64,000 nt of DNA from Neurospora intermedia (Eukaryota; Ascomycota; Sordariomycetes; Sordariales; Sordariaceae): contig BTPP01000003.1 in NCBI GenBank assembly GCA_037102815.1, forward strand, positions 1,798,001 through 1,862,000, in the 5' to 3' direction. The notes under the pieces are model-generated. The model had not been told where the DNA came from. It worked only from the letters and a program-made list of their open reading frames with translations, and ran no database searches. Below, piece after piece: positions 1 to 11,676 of this stretch. The first letter of the stretch is position 1. Each line of letters opens with the position of its first letter. The position numbers and the translations under genes were made by a program.

Positions 1-1601
1 TTTAATATTTAAAATCTTTAATATTTCGTTAGTAAAGGAGGAAATAAATTGTAGACTATAGTCGTTAATTACTTCTTCCGGGTAATTATATACTTTTTAG
101 GGGCCGTAGTAATAGAGGTAGGCTACTTATTTAACTATTATAGTATCTTTATACGGGATATATTATAACGCTTTAAATAAGCGATTTATTATTACTATTA
201 TATTATTATAACCCCGCTTATCCTTTAATATATTTTTAAAATTAATAATAATATATTACTATAAATAGTTAAGTACGTTTAAAGGGTATAGGAGACCTAG
301 GGTCTTATTATATAGGACTTTTAAAATTTTATAAGTTTAGTAATTATTAATAAAACGATCGATATCGTTAAATATACTTACCTACTAGTATTATTAGGAT
401 ACGAGACGGCGGGTTTTATTTCGATTAGAATATTTAGTAATTAGGCGCGTATAGGCTTTGTAAATAAGAATGCGATAGAAGTCTCCTTTAGGGACTACGA
501 GTCGGTTAGCTTTCTTAAATAGTAAACTATTTAATTATAAAGTGAACTCGGGGTTACTATTCTTTACCTTCGCTCGGTAGACTACTAATATAGGGTTTTT
601 ATAATTAATTTTTAAAAGTACATCGATTAGTTCTATTCCTAATAATAGCGGAGGTTCTTCTCCGTCGTCTAATAAATAGAGTTCTACTATTAATACTTAT
701 ACTTTAATTACAAATATATCTCCTTTATCCCTAATATAAAAATATACTTCCTAACTATTTTATTAGAATAGATAGAGAGTCCTTTAATCCTCTTTTTTAT
801 TTTTAATAGTTTAGAGATCCTCCGACTTTCAGGAAAGCGTATTAGCTACAACGTTCTCTTTACCCGGGCGATAAATAAGTTTAAAAGTGTATTAGGATAT
901 AGACTTTACCTATCCAACTTATTAGAAATTAAAAAATCGCTTAGTAGAAAAATATTTTAATACTTAATAATCTATTACGATTAAAAAGGGGTAAATTCCT
1001 ATTAATTCTACGCGCTAAATTTCAAAAACCTTTATTACCGCTAATAATTCCTTATTATAAATAGTATAATTTATTTCCGCCGGAAATATAGTTTCCGAAT
1101 AGAAAATTACCGGGTACTATTTATTATCTTCGGATTATTATTATAATATAATACTAGCGTATACTCCGTCCGAGGCGTCAGTTTTAATCCGTATAGGCTT
1201 TTTATAATAGAAGTAGGCTAAAACCGGCGCTTTTAATAAATAGTCTTTTAATTCGTTAAAAAATATTTAATATTCTTCGGTCTATCGAAAAGGTATATCT
1301 TTCTTAGTAAGGTTGGTTAGCGGACATATAACCCTTCTAAATTCCTTTACAAATTTCCTATAGAAATTATAAAAATTAATAAAAGATTAAACTCCCTTTA
1401 TATTAGTAGGCTCCTTCCAATTACGGACGACGGAAACCTTTTCGGGGTTTATAGAAACGCCGTTTGTAAAAATAATAAATCCTAGGAACTTTGTAGAAGT
1501 TACATAAAATTCGTATTTCTTAATATCGGCTTATAATCCGGCGTTTCGGAGTTTTTCTAATATTTTTTTAACGTATATTTCGTACTCCTCCTCGGTCTCC
1601 G

Positions 1602-1690
1602 AGAAAATAAGAATATTATTAATATAGGTACTATAAAAATCGTTTAGGTACCCTATTAGGACTTTATTAATAAATCGTTGGAAAATAATT
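1602..1690 (-). pseudogene. Reverse transcriptase catalytic block relic
   Basis: The minus strand reads Q-R-F-I-N-K-V-L then, after about ten residues, Y-I-N-N-I-L-I-F-S-E. This matches the Ty3/gypsy RT block that surrounds the Y-x-D-D active site, but both catalytic aspartates are asparagine (GAT to AAT after a T, a RIP-type change on the other strand). The enzyme could not have been active. Confidence 0.85.
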
Positions 1691-3509
1691 AGTCTATTTA
1701 TTAATCCGAAAGGGAGGACTTTATATTTATAAGCGCCGTAGTACGTACGGAAGGTAGTAAGGTCCTCGTTATTAAGAAATATATAGATATAGTAGAATAT
1801 TTAACGAATATCGATTTTAGTAAAGATTTTTACTTTAGTAAAACGGGTAATAATCTTATTAATAAGGGGTAAGGGGTATTAATCCTTTTTAGAAAGAGTA
1901 TTGAATTTATAGTAGTCTATACAAAATTTTAATCCTCCGTTAACTTTAAATATAAAAAGTACCGGGGCAACCTACGGAATAATATTTAATTTAATAAACC
2001 CTTTATTTAAATTCTCTATAATATAGTCCCAGTATACTTCTAATTCCTTAAAGGACATTTTATAGAGGGGGTTATAATAAAGGTCTTCTAATTAGGCTCC
2101 TTCGTTTAGAGGGATATAATAATCGATACTAGGATAAAGGTTAGGGAGGGCATCTAATTTAATTTTATTAAAGACTTCTAAGAAATTATAATATTAATTA
2201 GGGATTTCTTTAAGGATTTTTTAGTACAATTCTATTTCGTTTATTTCTAGTAGACCGATACAAATATCCTTCTTATCCTCAATAAAACGTTCTAACTCGT
2301 ATAGGTTAATAACGTTAAAATATATTTCTTTTACTATTTTATAGAAGAGCTTAATATTAATAAACGTAAAATTAGCCGGTCGCTTTTTAATTTATCCTTA
2401 ATTGTATTTTAATTAGTATTAACCGTACGTATTATATAATAAATATAAATCTTTAATTAATATTAGTTTTACTTTTCAAAATAAGGGAAATAGAAGTTCT
2501 TCTAATTCCGGTAGGGAGCTATCGTCCTACTCGAATAATTAACGATCTATTTAATTAAAATATCGCTTTATTATATTAGGTAATAAGGATTAATTTAAAC
2601 GTTTTTAAATAATTATAAGGGGTTTCTAAGAAAGGGTGGGAATTATTTAGTAATCTTATAAGCATTCCCTTTCTAATTCGTTAATCTTTTAGAGTATAGT
2701 TTTATAATTATTGCAGCCGTCCCGGCGCTACTTATCTTCTTTTTCTAATAAGGCTTCTCGACTTTCGGCATTTTTCTAGAAATTAGGATACTTTATTAGA
2801 GAAGAATCCTTCCCGATTTCGAAGTTTCGGGACTAATTTAACTTCTAATTAAGGGGAAATAATAGTTAAGAATATACTAGGTTAATAAGAATATCGTTTT
2901 TTACTAACTACATATTACTAATAATTATATTGCATTTTAAATTTAGTAGGACGATAATCTATTGATTTTTAACTTTAAAATTTTAGATTTTAATATATCC
3001 TTTCAACGCGATGCTAATTAAATTGGGTTGGGTTTTTTTATAGGGTATAATATATTTAGGGTCGAAGTTATTATAAAAGGGTAATTTTAATAATTTTTAT
3101 AATTTGCGAACGAAGGGTAGATTTATAATAATATTAGTATTAGCTCTAGTATTAACGAAGGTATTAAAAGTTGTAATAATAATTCTATTAAATATTATAT
3201 TATATATTACAAGAAAGGAAGACTTTCCTCCCAAATAATTACGGAGATCGAAATCTAAATACTATATATTAAGAATATCCATTATAATAGATACTTTACC
3301 TTAGGGGGAGATTTAGTTTAGGGTATTTAATTTCCCTTAATAGTGTCCGAAATAATATCCTCGTTATTAGAAGAAATAAATTTATTTTCGTCGGAGGACG
3401 GGGTATTAAATAGGTCTTTAATATTCGAAGAGTCCTTGCCCTAAATAATATTAGCAATAGAATTTAAATAAGTATTAAAATACTTAGTAAATTTTTCCTT
3501 ATAAGGGTA

Positions 3510-3553
3510 TTCGCTACTTATATATCCCTTCTTATAGTAATTAAAATAATAGC
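3510..3553 (-). pseudogene. Mutated Gag CCHC zinc-knuckle relic
   Basis: On the minus strand the sequence reads Y-F-N-Y-Y-K-K-G-Y-I-S-S-E-Y. The spacing is exactly that of the retroviral-type zinc knuckle C-x2-C-x4-H-x4-C, but all four ligand positions are tyrosine. Each change (TGY to TAY for Cys, CAY to TAY for His) is the type RIP makes. It locates the Gag C-terminus and gives the element's orientation. Confidence 0.8.
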
Positions 3554-5230
3554 CTTCGTAAGTAAATTCCTTTATTTCCTTAGGAGTAGGGCGTTCGAAT
3601 ACTAATATCTTTACTATAGTTTTAAAAACGCTAATATTAATTTCCTTAGAGTTTTTATTGTAGTAAAAACTTTACTTTCTATTGTATTAATAATTCTTTT
3701 AAATATTTATTCAGTTACCTTCGTCGAACGAATTAAGAAGGAGAATATAATTATTAAACTATTTAGAAGAATTTAAATAAATAAATTTAGCTACTTAATA
3801 GAATTCCTTAGTAATTTTATAACGAAGGTCGTTCTTTTATTAATTATAGGGACGGTAATACTAATTAACTAAACGTTAAAAAGTATTCTTAAAAATTTAA
3901 AAACACTTACCGTATTTTATTTCTAAATTATTAAATTCTACGAGAGTTTTTTTATAAGTACTATAATTATAGTATTCCTCCTATAAGTACTTTAATAGCT
4001 CGTTAAAGGTAATTAAACAATTAGGGTAATTAATATCTAAATAAGGGAGTAAGGCTTAGGCCGCTTTACTTATTAAACGGTTAATAATATAATTAAACTT
4101 CTAACGGTTATTATTAAAATAATTAATATTAATCTTAAACTTAGTTTTAATTTAATAATATTAAACGTCGAAAGTTATTTTATTTTCTTTATTATTATTA
4201 TAGAATTTACTAATATTCTCTTCCTTAATAGAACGTTTATTATCGGTAGAACGGACGGTAGAAGTAATTATAATAGTAGGTATTCTAGAACGGGAGTAAT
4301 AATTGCGGGGATTAAACGGGTTAAATAGTCTACTATTCTTTAATTTTTTAAAAGCTATAGATTTATTAGAATTTCCGTTAGAATTATCCGGGTCTCCGGC
4401 TCTAGCAACCTTACCGGCGGCGTTTAAAGTAATTTTTAAAGAAGCTAGTAAATATTTATTTTCTTTTTTGAGTCGCTGATTCTCCGTAAGGGTTTATTAA
4501 AAGCCGGCGTTAGAAGTATAGAAGTTCGTATTGGAAACTGGAAGATTAGGGTCTCCGTCGGCGACTTTCTAGGATAGACTAATTATAATAGAACTAAAAT
4601 AGTCAGCCTAATTCTTAAGAATATAAAGATTTTTATTAGTACGATTAAGTATATTAGTAAAATTATTAAACTATTTAATAGTACTTATTAAAAAGGTAGT
4701 ACGAATATATATTTCTAAGAATATAATTTCTAAAGAGGTTTGAATTAAAATAACGAATTGGTTGTAAATTATTAAACTATCGAAGGATTTAATTTTAACG
4801 TTACTTTTACCTTTAAAAGTTATAGAAATAAATAGTATAAAGGTATCTCCATTGTAATATATATAATTAAATAAACTATAAAAGCGTTCCTTTAAATTAT
4901 AAATAGGTACTTCCTTATTAAAAAAGTAATACGCACAACGGGCAATAGGTTAAATATAATCGAAATAATATTTATAGAACTCCTTAGGGGAGAAGTTTAA
5001 TAAGTCGAACTTTTTATCGTCGTCGTCGTTATTTTAACCAACGGTATAGGAAGCGGCGCCCTAGAAATTAGAGCCGATAAAGTTATTAGAATCGAGGGAC
5101 TTACGTTTAACTTCGGAGGGGGGAAGCTTACCCGCCTTAAGAATATACTTTCTCAAAATATTAGGGTCGAAATAAATATAGCGCTATTATACGGCTTTAA
5201 TATTATTGCGAACTATTGTAGCGGCGGTTT

Positions 5231-6230
5231 AATTTCTTAATAATCGTTAACCTAGTCGTTAATTAGTTCAATCTCTTCTTCGGAGGTCCTTAAAGGAAGG
5301 GGGTAATTACAATATATTGCGCATCGAATCTTTAGCTTACCCTAATCGTTTATTCTAATTACTACGTCGCTACGCTGTAGCCTTTCCTAATAGGATATTT
5401 AATACCGTCCCCGGTAGAGAAATAAGTTGTAAATAGTATAAAGGCATATAACGGGCGAGGCAGGGCTGTAGCGTTATTGATATTTAATATAGAATTTACG
5501 ATTAAAGAGTAAAATAAAAGGTAAGAGTTGTACGGGTAGTTAGGCTGGAAGATATGCCTCCAGAACCAGGGTGCCCGGACTACTCTTCTTATCTAATCTA
5601 CAACCAATTAAATCGCTTGTATTATAACGATCGTGCAGTGCAGCCGTGTGCCTGGGCATGGTTATGGAACCAGTGGGGCTGGGCTATGACAAACCCCCTC
5701 GAAATAATTTAAAGTACTATCCGTTAAAGTCATTTTATAGAAGGTATTGTAGTAGTCGCAGAGCCAATAAATTTCATCTTTCTTTACAATATTTCGCTAA
5801 TCACCGCGACCCAACCGACTTAAAGCCGTACTGTAGTAATATATTTATAACCGCTTATTTCGTAGATATAACAACTAAGCGTCTAATATGTACCTCTACC
5901 CCTTAATAACTATATACGGCTAGTTGGAGTATAGTCCCGGTAATATCTCTAGATTTATCGCCTTCAGTTTAGCGATTTTCGATTATAATCGTTGTAGCGG
6001 GCGAAGGGCTGGGTTTATTTATAAATTAGGCTATAACGAGTTTGTCGATAGCGGGGTCGGTTCGATAGAAATGGGGTTTAATTTCGTTGGATTAGCTTAA
6101 TTAGTAGGGATAAATATTGTAATAGGGGATTCTATAAGTAATAGTATTAATATTAATTTTATAAAGGGTATAATTAATAATTAAAATTAATAGTAATCGA
6201 ATAAGCTAGTTAGAACTTAGCGTACTTATT
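5231..6230. other. Flank of the RIPed element with an unmutated island; possible LTR/leader remnant
   Basis: RIP signs weaken here. Roughly 5540-5820 is rich in CA and TG and looks unmutated, while about 5830-6230 is again TA-rich with lighter RIP. The element is transcribed leftwards, so its 5' LTR or leader should lie here, but the partner LTR is outside the window and I could define no TG...CA ends, primer-binding site or target duplication. An 86-codon open frame at 5646-5906 covers the island; it resembles nothing I know and is not called as a gene. Confidence 0.5.
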
Positions 6231-7621
6231 GGGGGGGGCTCCAGTACCCTAAATACTAGTAACCCCCATCGCGAATCAATACTATAGCGGTATTACGAAG
6301 TGTACCGATCCGAGGCCCGAACGCACATAGATACAAGCAAGCAATAAGTTAGTACATATATAGAAACTACTAAATTCTGCACCAAAAACAGGCTATACTT
6401 ATATCAACCAGCAACGACTTACCTATGTGTGACGAATCAATTTCTTCAAGATAAGATGGGGTTACGATTGAATTACAATTGACGATTTTAACCCCGACTT
6501 GAATTGGCCAAAAAGAGCTCGATTTGAATTACATCAATTCATCTTGAATTATGGGGACCGCTGGTATCGCGTCTCTGAGTGATATTCTAGCGTGTTTCAG
6601 CGATGGTCGATAGGTAGTGTATGGCGTAGTGAGTGACAAGATGGGGTTGGAAAATGGACTTGCTGGCCTGGAATCATTGGGTGGCTGGAGGTGCTTGATG
6701 ATAATTGGGGAGGAAGTGGAAAGGAAGTGGAAATGTTCTCTCTTCTTCCCGCCGCCAAGAGTCCCAGGCGGACACAGGCGGTGGCTTGGCTTGAGCTCCA
6801 CACAAGCTGACCAATGAGAGGCAGACTGTACATCAGACAGATGCCAAGAGCTGCCAGGGCCATCAGCTTCCAGCCAATCCATCACCAGCAAAACAACATG
6901 GCGGCGCTTATTCCAGACCACATCGTTCCTCGGCTGCGCCAAACCTTCTCCACGACGGCGCTTTGCTCAACGACGAGACGCAGTTTTAGATGAGACGACC
7001 GGCCACTCACGCGTCTGCTGGTGCATGCCCTGTAACAATTGGCACCATGGAGGAAATGACTGGAATCCGCTATGACCAAAGACATGGCCTCTCTTTTTCT
7101 TGACTGGGTCGCCCTCCTCCTCTTCCTTCCTCTTTTGCTTCGGGTTGTTGCTATTATCCAACTGTGTGTTGTGTGTATGTGCGTGTGTTCGCGGGTTCGA
7201 CAGTCTTTTCTTGTTACGGTTCTGCCTCAGCCACGGGATGGAGAGGAAACCCATTTTCCATTCGTTCTAGTCTTTCATCCGAATCATTCTGTCCACTCCC
7301 CCTTCGTTAATTCAGTCCGATCTCGAATCTTATTCAGACAGTATCTGGCAGGTCCTGTGAATAGGTTGTCACGCCTCCTATTGTTTTATCTTTTTGGCCC
7401 ACCCAACTTGTCCACCCGCAGACACATGGCACACTCACTCGTCTCATACCTTTGGGACCGAGAAAGTGTTTTTGTCTTTTGATGACAGGACGGACAGGAC
7501 TCCTACTTGATCTCTCCTTCAACAACTCGCTTGCTGGTCATCCGAGTCTACTGCAAGCTTCCCGACCATTCACACTCCTTTTGATGAGTCGAACGACTTA
7601 CGCAACACCACATTATTCACG
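6231..7621. other. Intergenic region: normal single-copy DNA, promoter and leader of the next gene
   Basis: Composition returns to normal near 6230. Long pyrimidine-rich stretches (7090-7140, 7480-7600) are typical of Neurospora promoters and 5' leaders. Several short overlapping open frames (6529-7637) occur on both strands, none with recognisable protein features. No RNA gene seen. Confidence 0.6.
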
Positions 7622-10600
7622 ATGGCTGTCAACATGAACGATCCGATGGCGCATCCGGGTTCCTCATTTCACCCTACAGTCAACAATAGGAAGGACGAAT
7701 GGGAGGACTGGTTTGACGATGAGCCATTCACACCGATTCGTGAGGAGGAGGAGGGTGAGCTTCCTTCCCTTACCCCAACCTTCAGCAGCCCCTACAACAC
7801 CAACAATACCAACTATACGACGAAACCATCAACACAACGTACATCGTCCTCGACGGCTCGCCTTTCCATGCAGAGAATCAGGCGTGCAAGGTCACGTCAG
7901 AGGCAAAAGGCACAGAATGCCAAGGCTGGCATCACGTTAATCACAGACATGACAAAACTGAGGCAGCAGCAATTACAACAACAGCTAGCCAACCAGGAGG
8001 CCTTGAACAAAGGAAAAGGGCGGGACGGGAGTGGAAAGTTCGTGGACGCGGCTGCGCTAAACGCACTGGAAGGAATGGCTTCAGACGAATCTATCGGCAC
8101 GTTTGCTTGGCTAAGGAAGAAGAAGAGCAGCAGCCCAGCTTCAGCTACTCCGATTGAGAGAAGGATGGATAGGCTAGCGGTAGACACGCCTACTGTGGCC
8201 GAGCTTTCACCAAGTGTTGGCGGCATCATGATCGGATTCGCCATGCCATCAGATTCAAACGTCGTCATCAGTCCACAAACTGCCGTCGTTGCGACACCGG
8301 TCGACTTGGACAGATACTTCTCCCCGCCTCCCACAGCAAAACAGCCCGTTTCAGTCTGGTCACCAGACACTCCGGATTCCCAATTTACCATCAACTCGTA
8401 CAGGATAGCAGGCCCCAGTGCTGGCACCGCGCCGGCTGTGCCTGCGGTTCCCAACAAGTATAGAGATACCGGGGCAACAGAATTCTATCTTAGCGACAAT
8501 GAAGAAAATTTGCTCACTCCAAAGGGATATGGAAACTCAAGCCCGCCCAGAGTTACTACCACGGGCTACTTCAGCGACGATGATGACGACATGGCCACTC
8601 CGGTCACTCTGTTTGAAGAGGATGGAAGTCCTTTGGCGGTGCGACAGAGGTCTCTCACCAAAGCAAAGAGTCCCGTATCTGCGACATTAACCGTACGGTC
8701 ACAACAAGGTTGGTGGGATCAGATTACTTCGCCATTCACTCAAAGCCCGGTAATGTCAAGAACCCCTGTTAGCAGCATTCAAGAGGAGGATGACAAACTG
8801 GACTGGTGGAAGATTGGCAACAATGGGTCTTTGTCTCCCAACAACAATACCCTTGGTCAGGGGCCCTCGGGAATTGCCGTGGAAGCAAATCGGCCACCTA
8901 GGATTGTTATTCAGGATGTCTCGCAAGTTGAGGCTTCTTCCTCTTCTTACAACCCCTTCGCGACATCATCAACGGCGACAGCATCCTCCTTACCAGCAGC
9001 AGCAGCAGCGATGCCAACAACAGTACCGATGGTTTCGCAGCCACAATCCCATGCCGAGAAGGCGCGCATATTGATTGAGGAGAATGAATCGACTCCAGCT
9101 GAAGTGCCTCCTCCGTACTCGCCCCCGAAGAGGAACCAAAACGTCCGAAATGCCCAGAATGTCGAGAACGTCCGATACCGAGCCGTGTTTCCTTCCAACC
9201 ATCCGCTGAACTCCATGTACCCACCTTCTCCGGGTCCAGTGTCTCCAGGTCTCGCGCAGACGATGACCTCACAAGGCGCGATCGATTTGCCCTACGTTCC
9301 TGCCAGGCCGCCTCCCGTCAGACCTGCGTTTCATCACGGAAACTTCCCAAACAGGGCACCCGCTTCCTTCGTCTCTGCTACTCAAAGGCTGAAGGTCGAG
9401 CAAAAACGGCGCCGCAACGAGAAGGAGGAAGCTGTGGCGCGCAAGATCGGTGGAATGTGGAGAGGACGTGGCTGTATTCCAGAAAGCGGCTGCTTTGGCC
9501 GGGCCGGCCGAGAAGGCAGGAAGCGTAGGCGGTGGTGTTTGGCCGTCCTCGTTGTCACTCTCGGGTTGATAGCGCTCGCTGTGGCGCTCGGGGTCGTCTT
9601 GTCGCGTCCCAAGGCTGGCAAGCCCGCCCCTTATTCGCCTTGGCTTAACCTCACGGATTACCCGCCGATCCCGACGGGCATTTCCACGGTTATTGGCACC
9701 GATTCTGTCACTGATACCTCATGTGCTCAGGACCCGCGCTTCTGGAGTTGTGCACTGCCCAGAGACCAAACTGCACAGGCGGAACCCTTTGCTGCCGATC
9801 AGCCCAGCTTCATTATCCAGATCCAATACGACAACAGCACACAACAAGCATGGAATGTCACGGGCCAGGCAATCCCCACGCCTATTCCCACTCAAGATGC
9901 TGAAGCAGCTGCTTCGCCATCCCAGACTGGGAGCAACAAAAGCTCCGTTACTAATGGTACCGAAGCAAACAAGACGAGGGGACAGCGTCCACAATCGGGT
10001 GGCGAGCCGATGGGCTTTATTTCTGTCGTTAAGAGCCTTTTGCGTCGTCAGACCCAGCAAGCCCCGAGCCTTGGGTTCATTCCACGCCCATCCCCGCCCG
10101 AGTTTCAAGATATTGACTTTTTGGGAAACACGACCGACGGCATCGTGTCACAGGACAAGGCTGGAGAGCCGACTCCATTTTACATCAGCATTCTACGAAC
10201 TCTCGATGATTCTATTGGGCCCAATGCCCTCGCTCGTCGTGACGAAGACTCCGATTCTGCCTCCAATCAGCTGAACGAGCGGCAATCCAAGAGCGGCGGC
10301 GTCGATCTTTCCTTCATTCCGCCTGTCCTGAATCCCGACGGAACCGGCGCTCCGGCCGTCCTCATGCCCTTCCCTACTCAACAGCCTCTCCGTCTCTTCG
10401 ACCGCGGCTTACCGACCGAGCACTTCGGCTTCTACACCTACTACAACAAGAGCGTTTACCTCACCGGCGACGCCTCGTCAGATCGCGTCGGTGGCTCCAC
10501 GGCCTTTGACTCCAAAGCCATCATCACCTGGCTCTCGGCGCGATACAAGGTGGAAATCTGGACGCGGCAGGTCAACGCCACCCGTCTGCTGGGGTCGCAA

Positions 10601-10906
10601 TCCAACGGTGGGGCTGCAAGCAACAACAGCACACGTCCGGGGACTTTCCCATACCCCATCACAGTCACGCTGGATACCCATGGTGGAATCCCAGGAAGGA
10701 AGTTTGCGTTTAGTCGTGGGGTCGGAGCGGGCGGCAAGATTTTGATGAATGACACCAAGTTTATCCTGAACAACATGAACCAGACAGGTGATTGGGTCAA
10801 CCCCGGCGCGACGTTTAATCCGAGCTTTGGAGGGATGGATGGAGGTACCGGAGGGTGTCAGTGCAGATATACCAACTGGGTGAAGCTGAATGCAGGCGAT
10901 GCTTGA
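7622..10906 (+). CDS. Large single-pass (type II) membrane glycoprotein, conserved-looking hypothetical
   Basis: A 1094-aa intronless frame starting at ATG 7622 just after a pyrimidine-rich leader. Residues 1-635 are hydrophilic, rich in Ser/Pro/Thr, with acidic clusters and a Gln-rich patch (about 115-125), and contain a P-P-P-Y motif (a possible WW-domain/Rsp5-type ubiquitin ligase site). A strongly basic stretch ending K-R-R-R (634-637) precedes one hydrophobic segment, about 638-662. The remaining 430 residues hold roughly a dozen N-x-S/T sequons (for example N-L-T, N-V-T, N-A-T, N-Q-T). By the positive-inside rule this is N-in/C-out, so the C-terminal half would be lumenal or extracellular and N-glycosylated. 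I recognise no enzymatic domain. It lies tandem with and 770 bp upstream of the QRI7 gene. Function unknown; a plasma-membrane or cell-wall-associated role is only inference. Confidence 0.85.
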   Translation: MAVNMNDPMAHPGSSFHPTVNNRKDEWEDWFDDEPFTPIREEEEGELPSLTPTFSSPYNTNNTNYTTKPSTQRTSSSTARLSMQRIRRARSRQRQKAQNAKAGITLITDMTKLRQQQLQQQLANQEALNKGKGRDGSGKFVDAAALNALEGMASDESIGTFAWLRKKKSSSPASATPIERRMDRLAVDTPTVAELSPSVGGIMIGFAMPSDSNVVISPQTAVVATPVDLDRYFSPPPTAKQPVSVWSPDTPDSQFTINSYRIAGPSAGTAPAVPAVPNKYRDTGATEFYLSDNEENLLTPKGYGNSSPPRVTTTGYFSDDDDDMATPVTLFEEDGSPLAVRQRSLTKAKSPVSATLTVRSQQGWWDQITSPFTQSPVMSRTPVSSIQEEDDKLDWWKIGNNGSLSPNNNTLGQGPSGIAVEANRPPRIVIQDVSQVEASSSSYNPFATSSTATASSLPAAAAAMPTTVPMVSQPQSHAEKARILIEENESTPAEVPPPYSPPKRNQNVRNAQNVENVRYRAVFPSNHPLNSMYPPSPGPVSPGLAQTMTSQGAIDLPYVPARPPPVRPAFHHGNFPNRAPASFVSATQRLKVEQKRRRNEKEEAVARKIGGMWRGRGCIPESGCFGRAGREGRKRRRWCLAVLVVTLGLIALAVALGVVLSRPKAGKPAPYSPWLNLTDYPPIPTGISTVIGTDSVTDTSCAQDPRFWSCALPRDQTAQAEPFAADQPSFIIQIQYDNSTQQAWNVTGQAIPTPIPTQDAEAAASPSQTGSNKSSVTNGTEANKTRGQRPQSGGEPMGFISVVKSLLRRQTQQAPSLGFIPRPSPPEFQDIDFLGNTTDGIVSQDKAGEPTPFYISILRTLDDSIGPNALARRDEDSDSASNQLNERQSKSGGVDLSFIPPVLNPDGTGAPAVLMPFPTQQPLRLFDRGLPTEHFGFYTYYNKSVYLTGDASSDRVGGSTAFDSKAIITWLSARYKVEIWTRQVNATRLLGSQSNGGAASNNSTRPGTFPYPITVTLDTHGGIPGRKFAFSRGVGAGGKILMNDTKFILNNMNQTGDWVNPGATFNPSFGGMDGGTGGCQCRYTNWVKLNAGDA

Positions 10907-11676
10907 TCTCATATGGGATACAGACCTGGAGGATGAGCTTCAAGCTACAAATTCATGACAGGCGCAGGGGGTTCAAAATCATTGCTTTCAAGGGTTATTG
11001 TTGTTTCTCGCTTTTTCTTTTCCTCGAAGTTTCATCAGAGACCACGTCTCTATACCAGAAGCGTTGAACATAGATATTTGTATGGGAGATAGGAGAAGTC
11101 ACTCGGACACAAGATACCACAGGAGCGTTCAAGCAAATTAGTAGTTAACAGACAAAAACCATCCTGGGTTAGATGTAAGTTTAGTCATGATAAAACAACT
11201 TAATGAACATTCCAAGCCGAAAGGAAAAATGTAAACTGGCTGGCTGGCAATTTTGATGTTTTGATGCAAGAGCTAGTGAAAAGGGGAAGGAGCGTTCACC
11301 CCTGATCCCGACAGCTGGACAGCGGCCGTTGCCAGCTGCCAATGAGTGCCCTAGCTTTTGTTTCTCAACTCAACAACACCATTAACCCATCAGGTTGAAG
11401 TCACTCCATCGTCAACACATCCTGCGGTTTTGAAGCGGATGAACGCTTGCGGCCGGGAAGTGACCTTTTTCTACACCGGGTAGTATCTCATGGGATCTTG
11501 ACTGGAGACTTTCGACTTGGAGGTTAGGCGAGCGCGGTTTGACTCTCAGGTGAGCACCATCGTCGCTCCTCAGCGGGAAGCCCGATTCGGCAAGTGTCGC
11601 ATGGTGGACGCTCACCCGCTGCCTACCTACCTATTCAATCTTTCAAATAAAGAAGACTTGATAGAAAAAAATCAAC
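10907..11676. other. Intergenic: 3' end of the glycoprotein gene and promoter of QRI7
   Basis: About 770 bp. Short open frames here (10855-11067, 11412-11615, 11517-11828) have no recognisable features. AT-rich sequence at 11070-11260 probably belongs to the 3' UTR. No RNA gene seen. Confidence 0.5.

Larger units (their letters stand above)
1..5230 (-). mobile_element. RIP-degraded Ty3/gypsy-type LTR retrotransposon, truncated by left window edge
   Basis: Read on the minus strand, the order is Gag zinc knuckle (about 3510-3553), aspartic protease-like stretch (about 3121-3170), reverse transcriptase start (about 2045-2160), RT catalytic block (1602-1690), RT connection region with N-W-x-E-P-T (about 1390-1434), RNase H start with T-D-A-S (1156-1194), RNase H end with Y-R-P-G-K-x-N (829-882), integrase zinc-finger region (about 360-480) and integrase core start (about 181-245). 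That PR-RT-RH-IN order is the Ty3/gypsy (Metaviridae-like) order. Every frame is full of stops, mostly where CAA/CAG codons would become TAA/TAG. In bases 1-420 I see no CA and one TG, while TA is very frequent and CG survives: the footprint of RIP (CpA to TpA on both strands). The integrase continues past base 1. No intact ORF, so the copy is dead. The upstream part (3600-5100) is presumably gag but too decayed to align by eye. Confidence 0.9.

Noticed and set aside
5646-5906. 86-codon frame in the RIP-spared island as a gene
   Set aside because: No recognisable features, it runs out of the island into RIPed DNA, and no promoter or splice signals support it.
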